In this document: piece by piece, positions 9,399 to 17,509 of the stretch | How positions within the stretch are numbered: position 1 is the first letter of the stretch | Layout of the letters: each line of letters opens with the position of its first letter | Assembly: GCA_903844825.1 (NCBI GenBank) | Contig: CAIMVC010000170.1 | Span: forward strand, 1 to 52,575 | Source: an uncultured Burkholderiales bacterium | Lineage (GTDB): Bacteria; Pseudomonadota; Gammaproteobacteria; Burkholderiales; Burkholderiaceae_C | DNA length: 52,575 nucleotides | Reading direction: 5' to 3' | Notes under the pieces: generated by a model | The model's input: the letters and a program-made list of their open reading frames with translations, nothing else | Told to the model about the DNA's origin: nothing | The model's database searches: none | Translations under genes and position numbers: made by a program

Positions 9399-9438
9399 TA
9401 TTCGAAAAATCGAAAAACTATCTTGGTTTTCGAAAATT
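9399..9438 (-). promoter_or_regulatory. Operator site A (TTCGA-N4-TCGAA plus TTTTCGAAAA box)
   Basis: The inverted repeat TTCGA-AAAA-TCGAA occupies 9401-9414 (centre 9407.5). A perfect 10-bp palindrome TTTTCGAAAA follows at 9427-9436 (centre 9431.5), 24 bp away. The same layout, with the same spacing and orientation, occurs before the minus-strand genes at 12919 and 24844. It lies in the 213-bp gap between the SDR stop and the binding-protein start, upstream of the latter. The inverted repeat plus a third box recalls the three-repeat operators of PcaU and PobR in the IclR family. The protein that binds here is inferred. Confidence 0.7.
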
Positions 9439-9493
9439 CTAGCACTGCTACTGGCCAGTAACCCCCGGGTTTACCCGAGTTTATGGCGTGCTT

Positions 9494-10225
9494 TCAGAGC
9501 GCTGCACCGCCGTCCATAGCCACTTCCGAGCCCGTCATGTAGCTGCTGTCTTCGCTGAGCAAAAAGAGCACGAGCCGGGCAATTTCTTCCTTGGTGCCGA
9601 GGCGCTTCATGGGCACTTGCTGCACGCGGCGCAGGTTGTCCTCGCGGCTGCGCACGCTGAGCATGTCGGTGTCGATCGGCCCGGGGTGCACTGAGTTCAC
9701 CCGGATGTGGCGGTCCACCAGTTCCAGCGCGGCGGCCTTGGTCATGCCGCGCACCGCCCATTTGCTGGCGGTGTAGGCAATCGAGTTGGGGGCGCTGCGC
9801 AGGGCCACGGTCGAGGACATGTTCACGATGGCGCCACCGCCGCTACGCTCGAAGGCTGGCACCGCCGCGCGCATGCCCAGAAAGGTGCCGAGTTGGTTGA
9901 CGCGGATATGGCGTTCGAACTGCGCGGTGTCGGTGTCGAGCATGGACATCGGGGTGTAGACCCCCGCGTTGTTGACCAGACCGTTGAGCGGGCCAAGGGC
10001 CTCGGCGCGCGCGACGGCCTCGGCCCAGGCGGCCTCTTCGGTCACGTCCAGCGGCTGGAAGACACAGGCCGCGCCCAGCTCGGCGGCCAGTTGCTGGCCC
10101 GCATCGACGAGCACGTCGCCAATGACGACCTTGGCGCCGGCGGCCACGAGCTGACGCGCCTGCGCCTCACCTAGCCCGCGGGCGCCGCCCGAAATCAGAA
10201 ACACCTGGTCTTTGAAACTTGCCAT
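9494..10225 (-). CDS. SDR family dehydrogenase/reductase
   Basis: This classical short-chain dehydrogenase of 243 residues has cofactor motif SGGARGLG near residue 13 (where TGxxxGxG is usual), NNAG near 86, a catalytic serine in NMSSTVAL and YTASK as the YxxxK pair. Aspartate in VIGDVL after the second strand favours NAD(H). The ATG at 10225 is preceded by AGGAG at 7 nt spacing; the 106 upstream codons in the ORF track overlap the BVMO gene and are a frame artefact. It is the third gene after the esterase and BVMO2, 25 bp behind the latter. In cyclohexanol-type pathways such an enzyme (ChnA role) makes the ketone that the BVMO then uses; that assignment is by context. Confidence 0.93.
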   Translation of the reverse strand: MASFKDQVFLISGGARGLGEAQARQLVAAGAKVVIGDVLVDAGQQLAAELGAACVFQPLDVTEEAAWAEAVARAEALGPLNGLVNNAGVYTPMSMLDTDTAQFERHIRVNQLGTFLGMRAAVPAFERSGGGAIVNMSSTVALRSAPNSIAYTASKWAVRGMTKAAALELVDRHIRVNSVHPGPIDTDMLSVRSREDNLRRVQQVPMKRLGTKEEIARLVLFLLSEDSSYMTGSEVAMDGGAAL

Positions 10226-10250
10226 GCTGGCCTCCTTGAGTCGATTGAAA

Positions 10251-11894
10251 TCAGGCCGGCTGATGGGTCGGGGCATCAAATTGAAGGCCCGGGTAGCCAT
10301 CGGCGATGACCTTCTCGCAGATGGCCGTGTAGTTCTGCAGGCCGCCGACGTAGGGCAGCAAGACCTTGGGTTTGCCCGGGATGTTCGCGCCCATGTACCA
10401 GGAGTCGGTCTGGGTGAACAGCGTGCCCGAGGCCACCTGGTCGACGTGTGCGACCCAGTCGTTTTCGGCGCTCGCCAGGGGCTCGATATGGGTGCTGCCG
10501 CTGGCCTGCATGTGGGCCAGGCAGCGAGCAATCCAGTCCACATGCTGCTCGATGGCGACGATCACGTTGGTCAGCACCGACGGGCTGCCCGGTCCGGTGA
10601 TGATGAAGAAATTGGGAAAGCCCGCGGCCATCAGTCCCAGGAAGGTGCGCGGCCCCTGCGCCCACTTGTCCTTGAGCGCCAGGCCGCCCCGACCGCGCAG
10701 CTCAATGCGGTCCAGTGCGCCCGTCACCGCGTCGTAGCCGGTGGCAAATACGATGCTGTCCAAAGCGTAGGTCTGAGCAGTGGTCTGTATGCCTTCTGCC
10801 ACCAGGCTCTGAAGGGGCGTGGCACGCAGGTCCACAAGATCGACATGCGGCAGGTTGAAGGTGGCGTAGTAGTCGGTGTCCACGCAAATGCGTTTGGTGC
10901 CAATGGCGTGGTCGGTGGGTGCCAGTAGCGCCGCCTTGCGCGGGTCGGTGACGGTGCTGCGGATCTTGTGGCGCACGAACTCCGCGGCGCTCTCGTTGGC
11001 CGCTGGGTTGGTGAAAATGTCGTTGAAGGCGTGTGTGAAATTGGCGCCGCCGCGCTGCCAGCGTCGTTCAAATTCGGCCTGGCGCTCCGCCTCGTCCACC
11101 TCAAAGGCCGAGCGCTGGCTGTAGTCGTACAAAACGCCCGAGCGTGTGTTGCGTGCCTTGGCTCGCATCTGGGCGTACTGCGCCTTCCAGGCGCGCTGGT
11201 CGTCTTCGGGCAGGGGGCCGTTCCAGGCTGGGATGCTGAAGTTGGGGGTGCGCTGAAATACCACCACTTCCTTAGCCTGCCGCGCAATCGTCGGTATGAG
11301 CTGAATGCCCGACGAGCCGGTGCCGATCACGCCGACTCGCTGACCGGTGAAATCAACCGCCTCGTGGGGCCAGTTGCCGGTGTGGTACCAGCGCCCCTTG
11401 AAGTCGGCCAGGCCGGCCATGTCGGGCACCTTGGCGGCCGACAGACAGCCGGCTGCCGAGATCAGAAAGCGCGCTTTCAGCGTTTGCTTGCCGTCGGTCT
11501 GCACGTGCCAGTCGTCGGCGGCTTCGTCATACCGGGCCTGGGTGACGCGGGTGTTCAGGCAGATGTCGCGGCGCAGGTCAAAGCGGTCAGCGACGTGGTT
11601 GATGTAGCGCAGGATTTCTTCCTGCCGTGGGTAGCGCTCGCTCCACTGCCAGCTTTGCTGCAGCTCCTCGGAAAAAGAATACGAGTACTGCATGCTTTCG
11701 ACGTCGCAGCGCGCGCCGGGGTAGCGGTTCCAATACCAGGTGCCGCCGACGCCGTCGCCGGCTTCGATGACGCGTACGCTCAGTCCGAGCTGGCGCAGGC
11801 GAATGAGCATGTAAAGCCCGGCAAATCCGGCGCCGATCACGATCGCGTCGTAGTCCTTGGTTTCGCTCGGGCTGGAGCCGGCGGGATGGGTCAT
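10251..11894 (-). CDS. Baeyer-Villiger monooxygenase, second copy
   Basis: The 547-residue class B flavoprotein has the BVMO fingerprint FKGRWYHTGNWP at about 165-176, GAGFAG at 21-26 and GTGSSG near 191. It resembles cyclohexanone-type enzymes across its length, including YWNRYPGARCDVES. It would turn a ketone into an ester or lactone with NADPH and oxygen. The gene sits between an esterase (23 bp away) and an SDR (25 bp away), which gives the complete alcohol-ketone-ester-acid set in one transcript. This context makes it the better candidate of the two BVMOs for the initial ring or chain oxygenation. The substrate is not determined. Confidence 0.95.
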   Translation of the reverse strand: MTHPAGSSPSETKDYDAIVIGAGFAGLYMLIRLRQLGLSVRVIEAGDGVGGTWYWNRYPGARCDVESMQYSYSFSEELQQSWQWSERYPRQEEILRYINHVADRFDLRRDICLNTRVTQARYDEAADDWHVQTDGKQTLKARFLISAAGCLSAAKVPDMAGLADFKGRWYHTGNWPHEAVDFTGQRVGVIGTGSSGIQLIPTIARQAKEVVVFQRTPNFSIPAWNGPLPEDDQRAWKAQYAQMRAKARNTRSGVLYDYSQRSAFEVDEAERQAEFERRWQRGGANFTHAFNDIFTNPAANESAAEFVRHKIRSTVTDPRKAALLAPTDHAIGTKRICVDTDYYATFNLPHVDLVDLRATPLQSLVAEGIQTTAQTYALDSIVFATGYDAVTGALDRIELRGRGGLALKDKWAQGPRTFLGLMAAGFPNFFIITGPGSPSVLTNVIVAIEQHVDWIARCLAHMQASGSTHIEPLASAENDWVAHVDQVASGTLFTQTDSWYMGANIPGKPKVLLPYVGGLQNYTAICEKVIADGYPGLQFDAPTHQPA

Positions 11895-11917
11895 GGTGTC
11901 AGTTTCCTGGAAAAAAT

Positions 11918-12919
11918 TCAGATGCTCTGTGCCGGTGCGACCGGTGCGGCTGTTGATGTTGGTGCAGGCGGTCCGCGGTGCAGCGCGTCGCCGAGAACGG
12001 CGCCGATGTAGTCCATCGCAAAATGCCCGGCGCGCACAAAATTACCCTGTGTCAGCAGACCGTGCAACTGATCGTTGAGGTGCAGCGCGGTGACGCGCAC
12101 GCCCTCGTCTTCGAGCCGCTGCGCGTAGGCGCGGCCCTCGTCGCACAGCGGGTCGTTGCCGGCGGTTAGCACCAGTGCCGGCGGCGTGCTGGCTAGTTGC
12201 GGGGCCCGCAGCGGTGAAGCCCGCCAGTCCAGCCGGTCGGCCGGGTTGGGCGTGTAGTGCGAAATGAAATAGGCCATGGTCGCCGCCGTCAGGGGCACGC
12301 CCGACGTGACGCGGCTGTAAGAGGGGCTTTGCGCCGTGAGGTCGACCACCGGGTAGAGCAGCAATTGGTAGGCCGCTGGCGCGAGCTCGCCGTCGCGGCC
12401 CATCAGGGCCAGCACAGCGGCCAGATTTCCGCCAGCGCTGTCGCCGCCTACCGCCACCCGGTCCGGCGCAATGTTCAGCTCGTCGCAGTGCCCGCTCACC
12501 CAGCGCCAGGCACTGGCGCAGTCCTGCAGGGCGGCGGGAAAAACGTGTTCGGGCGCGAGCCGGTAATCGACCGCCACCACACAGATGCGGGCCCGGTTGG
12601 CGAGCTGGCGGCACATCCGGTCGTGGCTCTCGAGGTTGCCGAGGATCCAGCCTCCCCCGTGCAAAAAAACCAGGCAGGGCAGCCGCTCATCGGGCCCGGT
12701 GCCGCTGCCCCGGTAGACCCGCAGCGCCAGTGGCCCGGCCGGGCCGGCAATGCTCAGGTCCCGAGTGGATGCAACGGCCTGCGCCGGCGACTGCATCACG
12801 TCCCAACTGCTGGCATAGGCACTGCGGGCGGCCTCGGGGCTCAGCGCCTCAAAGGGAGGGCGAGCGGCCTTGCGCCCGATTTCAAGCAGGATCTGGACGT
12901 CTGGATCGAAAATGGGCAT
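11918..12919 (-). CDS. Alpha/beta hydrolase, HSL family (ester/lactone hydrolase)
   Basis: This 333-residue hormone-sensitive-lipase-type esterase has oxyanion motif HGGGW at residues 87-91 and nucleophile elbow GDSAGG at 159-164 (Ser161). The acid lies in NDPLCDEG and the histidine in DQLHGLL. A proline/alanine-rich tail of about 20 residues follows the domain. It has no signal peptide and is therefore cytoplasmic. It is the first gene of the three-gene BVMO2 operon and would hydrolyse the ester or lactone made by that enzyme, the role of ChnC in cyclohexanol degradation. The ATG at 12919 directly precedes the family N-terminus. The esterase class is secure; the physiological substrate is inferred from context. 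Confidence 0.93.
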   Translation of the reverse strand: MPIFDPDVQILLEIGRKAARPPFEALSPEAARSAYASSWDVMQSPAQAVASTRDLSIAGPAGPLALRVYRGSGTGPDERLPCLVFLHGGGWILGNLESHDRMCRQLANRARICVVAVDYRLAPEHVFPAALQDCASAWRWVSGHCDELNIAPDRVAVGGDSAGGNLAAVLALMGRDGELAPAAYQLLLYPVVDLTAQSPSYSRVTSGVPLTAATMAYFISHYTPNPADRLDWRASPLRAPQLASTPPALVLTAGNDPLCDEGRAYAQRLEDEGVRVTALHLNDQLHGLLTQGNFVRAGHFAMDYIGAVLGDALHRGPPAPTSTAAPVAPAQSI

Positions 12920-13012
12920 GCGAGTGGTCTTTCGCCGGGGGCTGATCGTTTGCGTGGGCTGTGGGCTGGTCGGCCGACATCTGCATCGGTGCCACAGGCC
13001 GGGGGGGGGGTA

Positions 13013-13050
13013 ATTTCGAATTTAAGAAAATAAATTTGATTTTTCGAAAC
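13013..13050 (-). promoter_or_regulatory. Operator site B1 upstream of the esterase-BVMO2-SDR operon
   Basis: TTCGA at 13015-13019 is followed after 4 nt by a degenerate arm AAGAA, and TTTTCGAAA lies with its centre at 13045.5. The distance between the TTCGAA centre and the distal box is exactly 28 bp, as in sites A and C. It lies about 95 bp upstream of the esterase start in the 323-bp divergent gap to the cupin gene. A run of ten G (13001-13010) lies between the site and the gene. The rest of this gap is AT-rich, and I see no gene in it. Confidence 0.6.
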
Positions 13051-13201
13051 TATACCCAGAGATGACTCTCCTAATTTATAGGGTTTACCCTTAATTTTTG
13101 GGCTGGATGACACCCGCTGTTAGGCAAAATCTGGGAGAAATGGCGTTGACACCACGACGCCGTTTGACCCCGGAGCGAGCCGGTGCTACATTGCTTTGCT
13201 G

Positions 13202-13228
13202 TTCGAAATAAATTTCGCAATATCGAAA
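13202..13228 (+). promoter_or_regulatory. Operator site B2 (variant) upstream of the cupin gene
   Basis: TTCGC-AATA-TCGAA occupies 13214-13227, the same inverted repeat with one changed base. A TTCGAA box is centred at 13204.5. The box is 16 bp from the repeat centre and not 24 bp, so the arrangement is a variant on the opposite strand. The site ends about 15 bp before the chosen ATG at 13243 and overlaps the region just before the ribosome-binding site. Bound protein would probably repress this gene. This is weaker than the other sites because of the changed spacing. Confidence 0.5.
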
Positions 13229-13242
13229 ATCAGGAAGACCCG

Positions 13243-13983
13243 ATGGTTTACAAGGAACGGCTGGACACGGCCAGAGCGGGAACGCGGTCTGTGCAAAAAC
13301 CGCATTTCGTGGGCCGGGTGACCGACCTGTTTGAAGGCAAGGCAGCGACCGGCCCCCGGCCGCAGTCGTTCTTGGTCGAGCAGTCCCCGAACTGGACGCT
13401 GCCGACCCACTTTCATGTGGAGCAGCAGTTTCAGGTGTTTATTGCCGGTAGCGGCTTTCTCGGGCGCACCCCGATTGAGCCCATGACGGTGCACTTTGCC
13501 ACCCGTCACACCGGCTACGGCCCGCTGGTGTCGGGTGCCGAGGGCATCTCGTATTTCACCTTGCGCGCGCTCAGCGATACCGGCGCCTGGCTGCTCCCCG
13601 AGTCCCGCGAAAAGATCAGGACCGACATCAAAAAGCAGCAGGTGCATGCCGAGCCGCAGACGCACATTGAGCCGCACGCGTTGCTGGGTCTGACCGAACC
13701 CGGGCAGCAGGTGCTGATCGCGCCCGCCCAGAGCGGCCTGGCGGCCTGGCTGCTGCGCCTGCCGCCCAACACCCGCGTGCCCGCGCCTGCCGGCCAGGCG
13801 CAAGGGGGGGGGCGCTTTTATGTGGTGGCCAAAGGGTCGGCGCGGGTCGAGCAGGAGCTGATGCCCGCGTGGTCAACGGTCTATCTCTCCCCGGATGAGA
13901 TGCCGGACATCGAGTCCGGGCCGGACGGCCTGGAAATCATGGTCCTGCAGTTCCCACTGGCCGCGCTGGAACCCGAGGTCTGA
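13243..13983 (+). CDS. Cupin-like protein of unknown function
   Basis: The 246-residue protein probably has two beta-barrel (cupin) halves. In the first half HFH at residues 56-58 lies in a cupin motif 1 context (HFHVEQQFQVFIAGSG), but the usual glutamate ligand position holds glutamine. A histidine-containing VHFATRHTGYGP follows near 84-95. The second half (about 160-246) has no clear metal ligands. The ATG at 13243 has AGGA 6-8 nt upstream and is preferred over the ORF start at 13183, which lies inside the operator region. It is followed 8 bp later by an alpha/beta hydrolase gene and they form a two-gene operon. A run of nine G occurs in frame at 13804-13812. The fold is moderately sure and no reaction can be assigned. 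Confidence 0.72.
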   Translation: MVYKERLDTARAGTRSVQKPHFVGRVTDLFEGKAATGPRPQSFLVEQSPNWTLPTHFHVEQQFQVFIAGSGFLGRTPIEPMTVHFATRHTGYGPLVSGAEGISYFTLRALSDTGAWLLPESREKIRTDIKKQQVHAEPQTHIEPHALLGLTEPGQQVLIAPAQSGLAAWLLRLPPNTRVPAPAGQAQGGGRFYVVAKGSARVEQELMPAWSTVYLSPDEMPDIESGPDGLEIMVLQFPLAALEPEV

Positions 13984-13991
13984 GTCCGGCG

Positions 13992-14753
13992 ATGAGCTCA
14001 GCGCCACTCGCGCCCCTGCGCCAGGCAACGGACGGCCCCCTGTGCTTTGTGTTGGTCCATGGTGGCTTTCACGGCGGTTGGTGCTGGCGCGAGGTGGCCG
14101 ACCGGCTGCGAGGCCACGGCCACCGGGTCTACACCCCAACGCAGACCGGCTGCGGCGAACGCTCGCACTTGCTCACGGCCGACATCACGCTCGACACTTT
14201 CATTGACGACATCGCCAACGTGCTGATCTGGGAGGACTTGCACGACGTGGTGTTGGTGGGTCACAGCTTTGGTGGCAACGCCGTCTCGGGCGTGGCGGAC
14301 CGCCTGCCGCAGCGCATCCGGCAACTGGTGTACCTGGACGCCATCATGCTGCAAAGCGGCCAGTCCATGTTCGACCAGCTCAGTCCTGAGGTCGTGCAAG
14401 CCCGCCTGAAAGCGGCGCAGGCCAGCGGCGGCCTGAGCATTGATCCGCCGCCCGCCGAGATGTTTGGCCTGAAGACACCAGAGCAGGTGCGCGACCTGGC
14501 GTCCCGCCTGACGCCGCACCCTCTGGGCACCTACACCTCGCCACTCAAGCTCAGACACCCGATCGGCCATGACCTGCCTGCTGTGTACATCCAATGCACC
14601 GACCCGGTCTTTGCCGGACTGCAGAGCTCGCGTGACTGGGTCCGTGCCAGCGGCATGACGACGGTGGAGCTCAAGACCGGACACGACGCCATGATCACGG
14701 CGCCCGACGCGCTGGCTGATCTGCTGCTGGCCCTGGCGCGTCGGGCGGACTGA
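13992..14753 (+). CDS. Alpha/beta hydrolase (EstC/hydroxynitrile-lyase-like)
   Basis: This 253-residue alpha/beta hydrolase has the N-terminal oxyanion segment LVHGGFHGGWCW near residues 21-32 and nucleophile elbow GHSFGG (Ser92). A likely acid lies in CTDPVF and the histidine in KTGHDAMI. The overall shape matches the small esterase group that includes plant methyl esterases and bacterial EstC. There is no signal peptide, so it should be cytoplasmic. It starts 8 bp after the cupin gene, so the two are co-transcribed, and operator B2 puts them with the BVMO operons. It may hydrolyse another ester in the same pathway. The substrate is unknown. Confidence 0.9.
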   Translation: MSSAPLAPLRQATDGPLCFVLVHGGFHGGWCWREVADRLRGHGHRVYTPTQTGCGERSHLLTADITLDTFIDDIANVLIWEDLHDVVLVGHSFGGNAVSGVADRLPQRIRQLVYLDAIMLQSGQSMFDQLSPEVVQARLKAAQASGGLSIDPPPAEMFGLKTPEQVRDLASRLTPHPLGTYTSPLKLRHPIGHDLPAVYIQCTDPVFAGLQSSRDWVRASGMTTVELKTGHDAMITAPDALADLLLALARRAD

Positions 14754-14794
14754 TCGGCCCAAAGGCGCCCGCCTGGCGGTCTGGCCAGCACACC

Positions 14795-14820
14795 GGCGCT
14801 CGGCCCTATCGGCCAGCGCC
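14795..14820. other. GC-rich inverted repeat after the hydrolase gene
   Basis: GGCGCT-C-GGCC (14795-14805) can pair with GGCCAGCGCC (14811-14820) around a CTATC loop, a 10-bp stem with one bulged C. It lies about 40 bp after the hydrolase stop. No T-run follows, so it is not a standard intrinsic terminator. It could stabilise the transcript end. Confidence 0.35.
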
Positions 14821-14910
14821 ATGGCACCGCGCTGACACCCAGTCGGGTCGCAGCGCCATGGCTGGCCCCTACACTTGCGGCTTGCGTGCCAGTGCCGCCC
14901 CTGGCGGGCG

Positions 14911-14940
14911 CTCACACGCCCCCACACGCCCCCACACGCA
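14911..14940. repeat. 10-bp tandem repeat (CCCACACGCC-type, about 3 copies)
   Basis: Three consecutive near-identical 10-mers (CTCACACGCC, CCCACACGCC, CCCACACGCA) stand in the 247-bp gap before the methyltransferase. They fall inside the over-extended ORF called from 14875, which is another reason to place the real start later. Confidence 0.75.
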
Positions 14941-15000
14941 CACGCCCGCGCTACCCTCACGCCACCTCCGCTCCACCTACCCCTAGAGACTGCGCACACC

Positions 15001-15921
15001 ATGCAAGCCCTGCTCAACGCCATCGCCACCATGGCCATGCCCGAGGCTGCCCAGCGCATCTTCCATGGCCGTGGCGGTCTTTACCCCGGTTGCGAGCACT
15101 GGGTGCTCGACGCCTTCCCGCCGGTGCTGGTGCTCACCAGTTTTCGGCCGACTAGCGACGACGAACTCGCTGGCGTTGGGCAGGCGCTGGCACAGCGCTG
15201 GCAGCAACTGGCAACCGAACAGCCGCTGAACTGGGTCTACCAATGCCGGCACGAGGGCCAGGTCCAGACGCAGCTGATGGCCGGCAGCGTGCCCGAGCAG
15301 CACGTGGTGACCGAACATGGCGCGCGCTTTCGGGTTCACGTGCTCAAGGGCCAGAACCATGGGCTGTTTCTGGACATGGCCGAAGGCCGGCGCTGGGTGC
15401 GCGAGCATGTCGCTGCCCGGCCCCGGCTCAAGGTGCTGAACCTGTTTGCCTACACCTGCGCGTTTTCGGTGGTGGCGCTGCAGGCCGGTGCCAGGCACGT
15501 GCTCAATGTGGACATGAGCCAGGGCGCGATGGCCGTCGGTCAGCAAAACCATCCGCTCAATGGCCTGACGGCGGGCGCCAGCTTCATGGCCCACGATGTT
15601 TTCAAGACCTGGGGCAAGATCAACCGAGGCGGCCCGTACGACCTGATCATTGTCGATCCGCCCAGCTACCAAAAAGGCAGCTTTATTGCCAGCAAGGACT
15701 ACGCACGCCTGATGCCGCGTTTGCCTGATCTGCTGGCCCCGGGCGGACACGCCTTGCTGTGCCTGAACGCCCCCGAGTTGGGTTTGGATTTTCTGCAGGC
15801 ACAGATGCAGTCGCTGGCGCCTGACCTGACATTTCTCCAGCGCCTGCCCAACCCGCCAGCCTTTGCTGACGTCTCAGCCGAGCGCTCGCTCAAGGTGCTG
15901 GTCTACCAGGGCCCCGAGTGA
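15001..15921 (+). CDS. Class I SAM-dependent methyltransferase (RlmI/RlmK-like)
   Basis: The 306-residue protein has an N-terminal substrate-binding part and a Rossmann methyltransferase domain. Motif I is LNLFAYTCAFSVVALQAGA near residue 145, and LIIVDPPSYQKGSF near 214 gives the DPPSY motif of the COG1092 rRNA cytosine methyltransferases. The C-terminal SLKVLVYQGPE is also typical. It is shorter than RlmI because it lacks a PUA domain. I place the start at the ATG 15001; the 42 upstream codons encode a repeat-rich, low-complexity stretch. Its likely role is methylation of 23S rRNA or another RNA. It is unrelated to the catabolic genes around it. Confidence 0.87.
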   Translation: MQALLNAIATMAMPEAAQRIFHGRGGLYPGCEHWVLDAFPPVLVLTSFRPTSDDELAGVGQALAQRWQQLATEQPLNWVYQCRHEGQVQTQLMAGSVPEQHVVTEHGARFRVHVLKGQNHGLFLDMAEGRRWVREHVAARPRLKVLNLFAYTCAFSVVALQAGARHVLNVDMSQGAMAVGQQNHPLNGLTAGASFMAHDVFKTWGKINRGGPYDLIIVDPPSYQKGSFIASKDYARLMPRLPDLLAPGGHALLCLNAPELGLDFLQAQMQSLAPDLTFLQRLPNPPAFADVSAERSLKVLVYQGPE

Positions 15922-15998
15922 GGTTTGCAGGCGAGCCCGGGCAGGCGTGCCAGAATCCCTTTCCCCGCCAGCGATGGCTTGATCCCTGAATTTTCCGC

Positions 15999-16706
15999 AT
16001 GACAGATACGGCTAGCACGCCAGCCCCCGCCGCAGCGATCGTGGGTCAGACGCTCACACGCCTTGAAATGCAAGCACTCATCGCCAGCGCGCCGACGCCG
16101 CTGGTTTTTGAGGCTTGCGATTTTGAAGGGCTTGACCTGTCGCAGCTGGACATGCAGGGCTTTGAGTTTGTCAGTTGCAGCTGGATCGAGGCTTCGCTGT
16201 ATGCCTCGGTGCTTTCGGGCAGCGTCTGGCGTGGATGCCGCGGCAGGCAGGCCGACTTTGAGGCGGCGCAGCTGCAAGATGCGCGATTTGACAGCTGTGA
16301 CCTCAACAACACCAACTGGCGCCGTGCCAGGTTGTCCTCGGCGCACTTCAAGGCCAGCAAGCTGACCGGCGCCAATTTCGAAGAAGTCGCGCACTTTGGG
16401 TTGGTGCTGGAAGACAGCTTGCTGATTGGCGCGAACCTGCGCGGGATGTCCTTTCGGAAAATGCAGCTGCAGCAACTCGATTTTTCCGACGCCGACCTGG
16501 CCGGCTGCGATTTCAGGGACGCGGTCTTTGTCGGCGGGAGTCTTCGAGACGCTCTGTTCAAGTTGACCCGCTTTGAAGGCGCCGACCTACGCGAGGCCGA
16601 CCTGGGTGGCTTGAAGCTCGAGGATGCCAGGCTGTTTCGCGGCGCCACGATCTCGCTGAACCAGGCCGCCGGCCTGCTCGGCGAGATGGGGATACGGGTG
16701 GCCTGA
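15999..16706 (+). CDS. Pentapeptide-repeat protein
   Basis: The 235-residue protein is built largely of A(D/N)LXX-type pentapeptide repeats: ADFEAAQLQDARFDSCDLNN, ANFEE, ANLRG, ADLAGCDF and ADLREADLGG are visible from about residue 40 to 220. Such repeats form a right-handed square beta-helix. Some members mimic DNA and inhibit gyrase (MfpA/Qnr type), but most have no known role, and there is no evidence for gyrase binding here. It ends 12 bp before the convergent crotonase stop. No signal peptide or membrane helix is seen. Confidence 0.9.
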   Translation: MTDTASTPAPAAAIVGQTLTRLEMQALIASAPTPLVFEACDFEGLDLSQLDMQGFEFVSCSWIEASLYASVLSGSVWRGCRGRQADFEAAQLQDARFDSCDLNNTNWRRARLSSAHFKASKLTGANFEEVAHFGLVLEDSLLIGANLRGMSFRKMQLQQLDFSDADLAGCDFRDAVFVGGSLRDALFKLTRFEGADLREADLGGLKLEDARLFRGATISLNQAAGLLGEMGIRVA

Positions 16707-16718
16707 GGGCGCTGGCGC

Positions 16719-17486
16719 CTACTGCCCGCGCCACTTGGGCGCGCGCCGCTCCGCAAAGGCGGTGGCGCCTTCGCGGGCGTCGGCCGACCCCAGCAAGTGG
16801 CCGGTGATGGGTTCCTGGCGGGCGAACATCTCCCCGAGCGGCCAGTCGCGTTGCTCGATGATCACCTGCTTGCTGGCCGCCACCGCCAGCGGCGCATTGG
16901 CCATGATGCGGCGGGCCAGTGTCTTGGCTTCTTCCAGGGCCTGACCGGGCTCGACCAGGGCATTGATCAGGCCGTACTGGTGCAGGCGCTCGGCCGAAAT
17001 CATGTCGCCGGTCAGCGCCGCCTCCATGGCGATGCGTTGCGGTATCAGGCGCGGCAGGCGCATCAGGCCACCGGCCGCAGCGGCCAGGCCGCGCTTGACT
17101 TCGGGCAGGCCGAACTGCGCGTTGCGGGCGGCCACCACCAGGTCGCAAGCCAGCACCGCTTCAAAACCACCGGCCAGCGCGTAGCCTTCGACGGCGGCGA
17201 TCAGTGGCTTGCGCGGCGGTGTCATGGCCAGCCCCAGAATGCCGCGACCTTTGACCCGCGTGACTTCGCCGCGCAAATAGGCCTTGAGGTCCATGCCGGC
17301 GCAAAACGTGCCGCCCGCGCCGGTCAGGATGCCGACATGCAAATCGCTGCGGTGGTCCAGCTCGTCGATGGCGGCGCACACGCCGTAAGACACCGCCCGG
17401 TTGACCGCGTTGCGCTGATCGGGACGGTTGATGGTGACGACCACCAGGCCATCGAGGTGTTCGACCAGAACTTCAGCAGTTGTCAT
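16719..17486 (-). CDS. Enoyl-CoA hydratase/isomerase (crotonase) family protein
   Basis: The 255-residue crotonase-fold protein has oxyanion-hole segments around GGTFCAGMDLKAY (near 58-70) and AVEGYALAGGFE (98-109). The two glutamates that act in hydratases match E109 and E129 (in FGLPEVKRG), so hydration of a 2-enoyl-CoA is plausible. The ATG at 17486 has an AGGAG site at about 8 nt. It is the last gene of the thiolase/acyl-CoA operon, 23 bp after the nitronate-monooxygenase-like gene. It probably acts in beta-oxidation-like breakdown of the activated acid. Confidence 0.92.
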   Translation of the reverse strand: MTTAEVLVEHLDGLVVVTINRPDQRNAVNRAVSYGVCAAIDELDHRSDLHVGILTGAGGTFCAGMDLKAYLRGEVTRVKGRGILGLAMTPPRKPLIAAVEGYALAGGFEAVLACDLVVAARNAQFGLPEVKRGLAAAAGGLMRLPRLIPQRIAMEAALTGDMISAERLHQYGLINALVEPGQALEEAKTLARRIMANAPLAVAASKQVIIEQRDWPLGEMFARQEPITGHLLGSADAREGATAFAERRAPKWRGQ

Positions 17487-17509
17487 GTCATTTCTCCTTG
17501 AGCCGCTGC

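Noticed and set aside
14911-14940. Tandem repeats as a CRISPR array
   Set aside because: Units are 10 bp and directly adjacent with no spacers, and no cas gene is present. The same applies to the repeats at 43122 and 44236.
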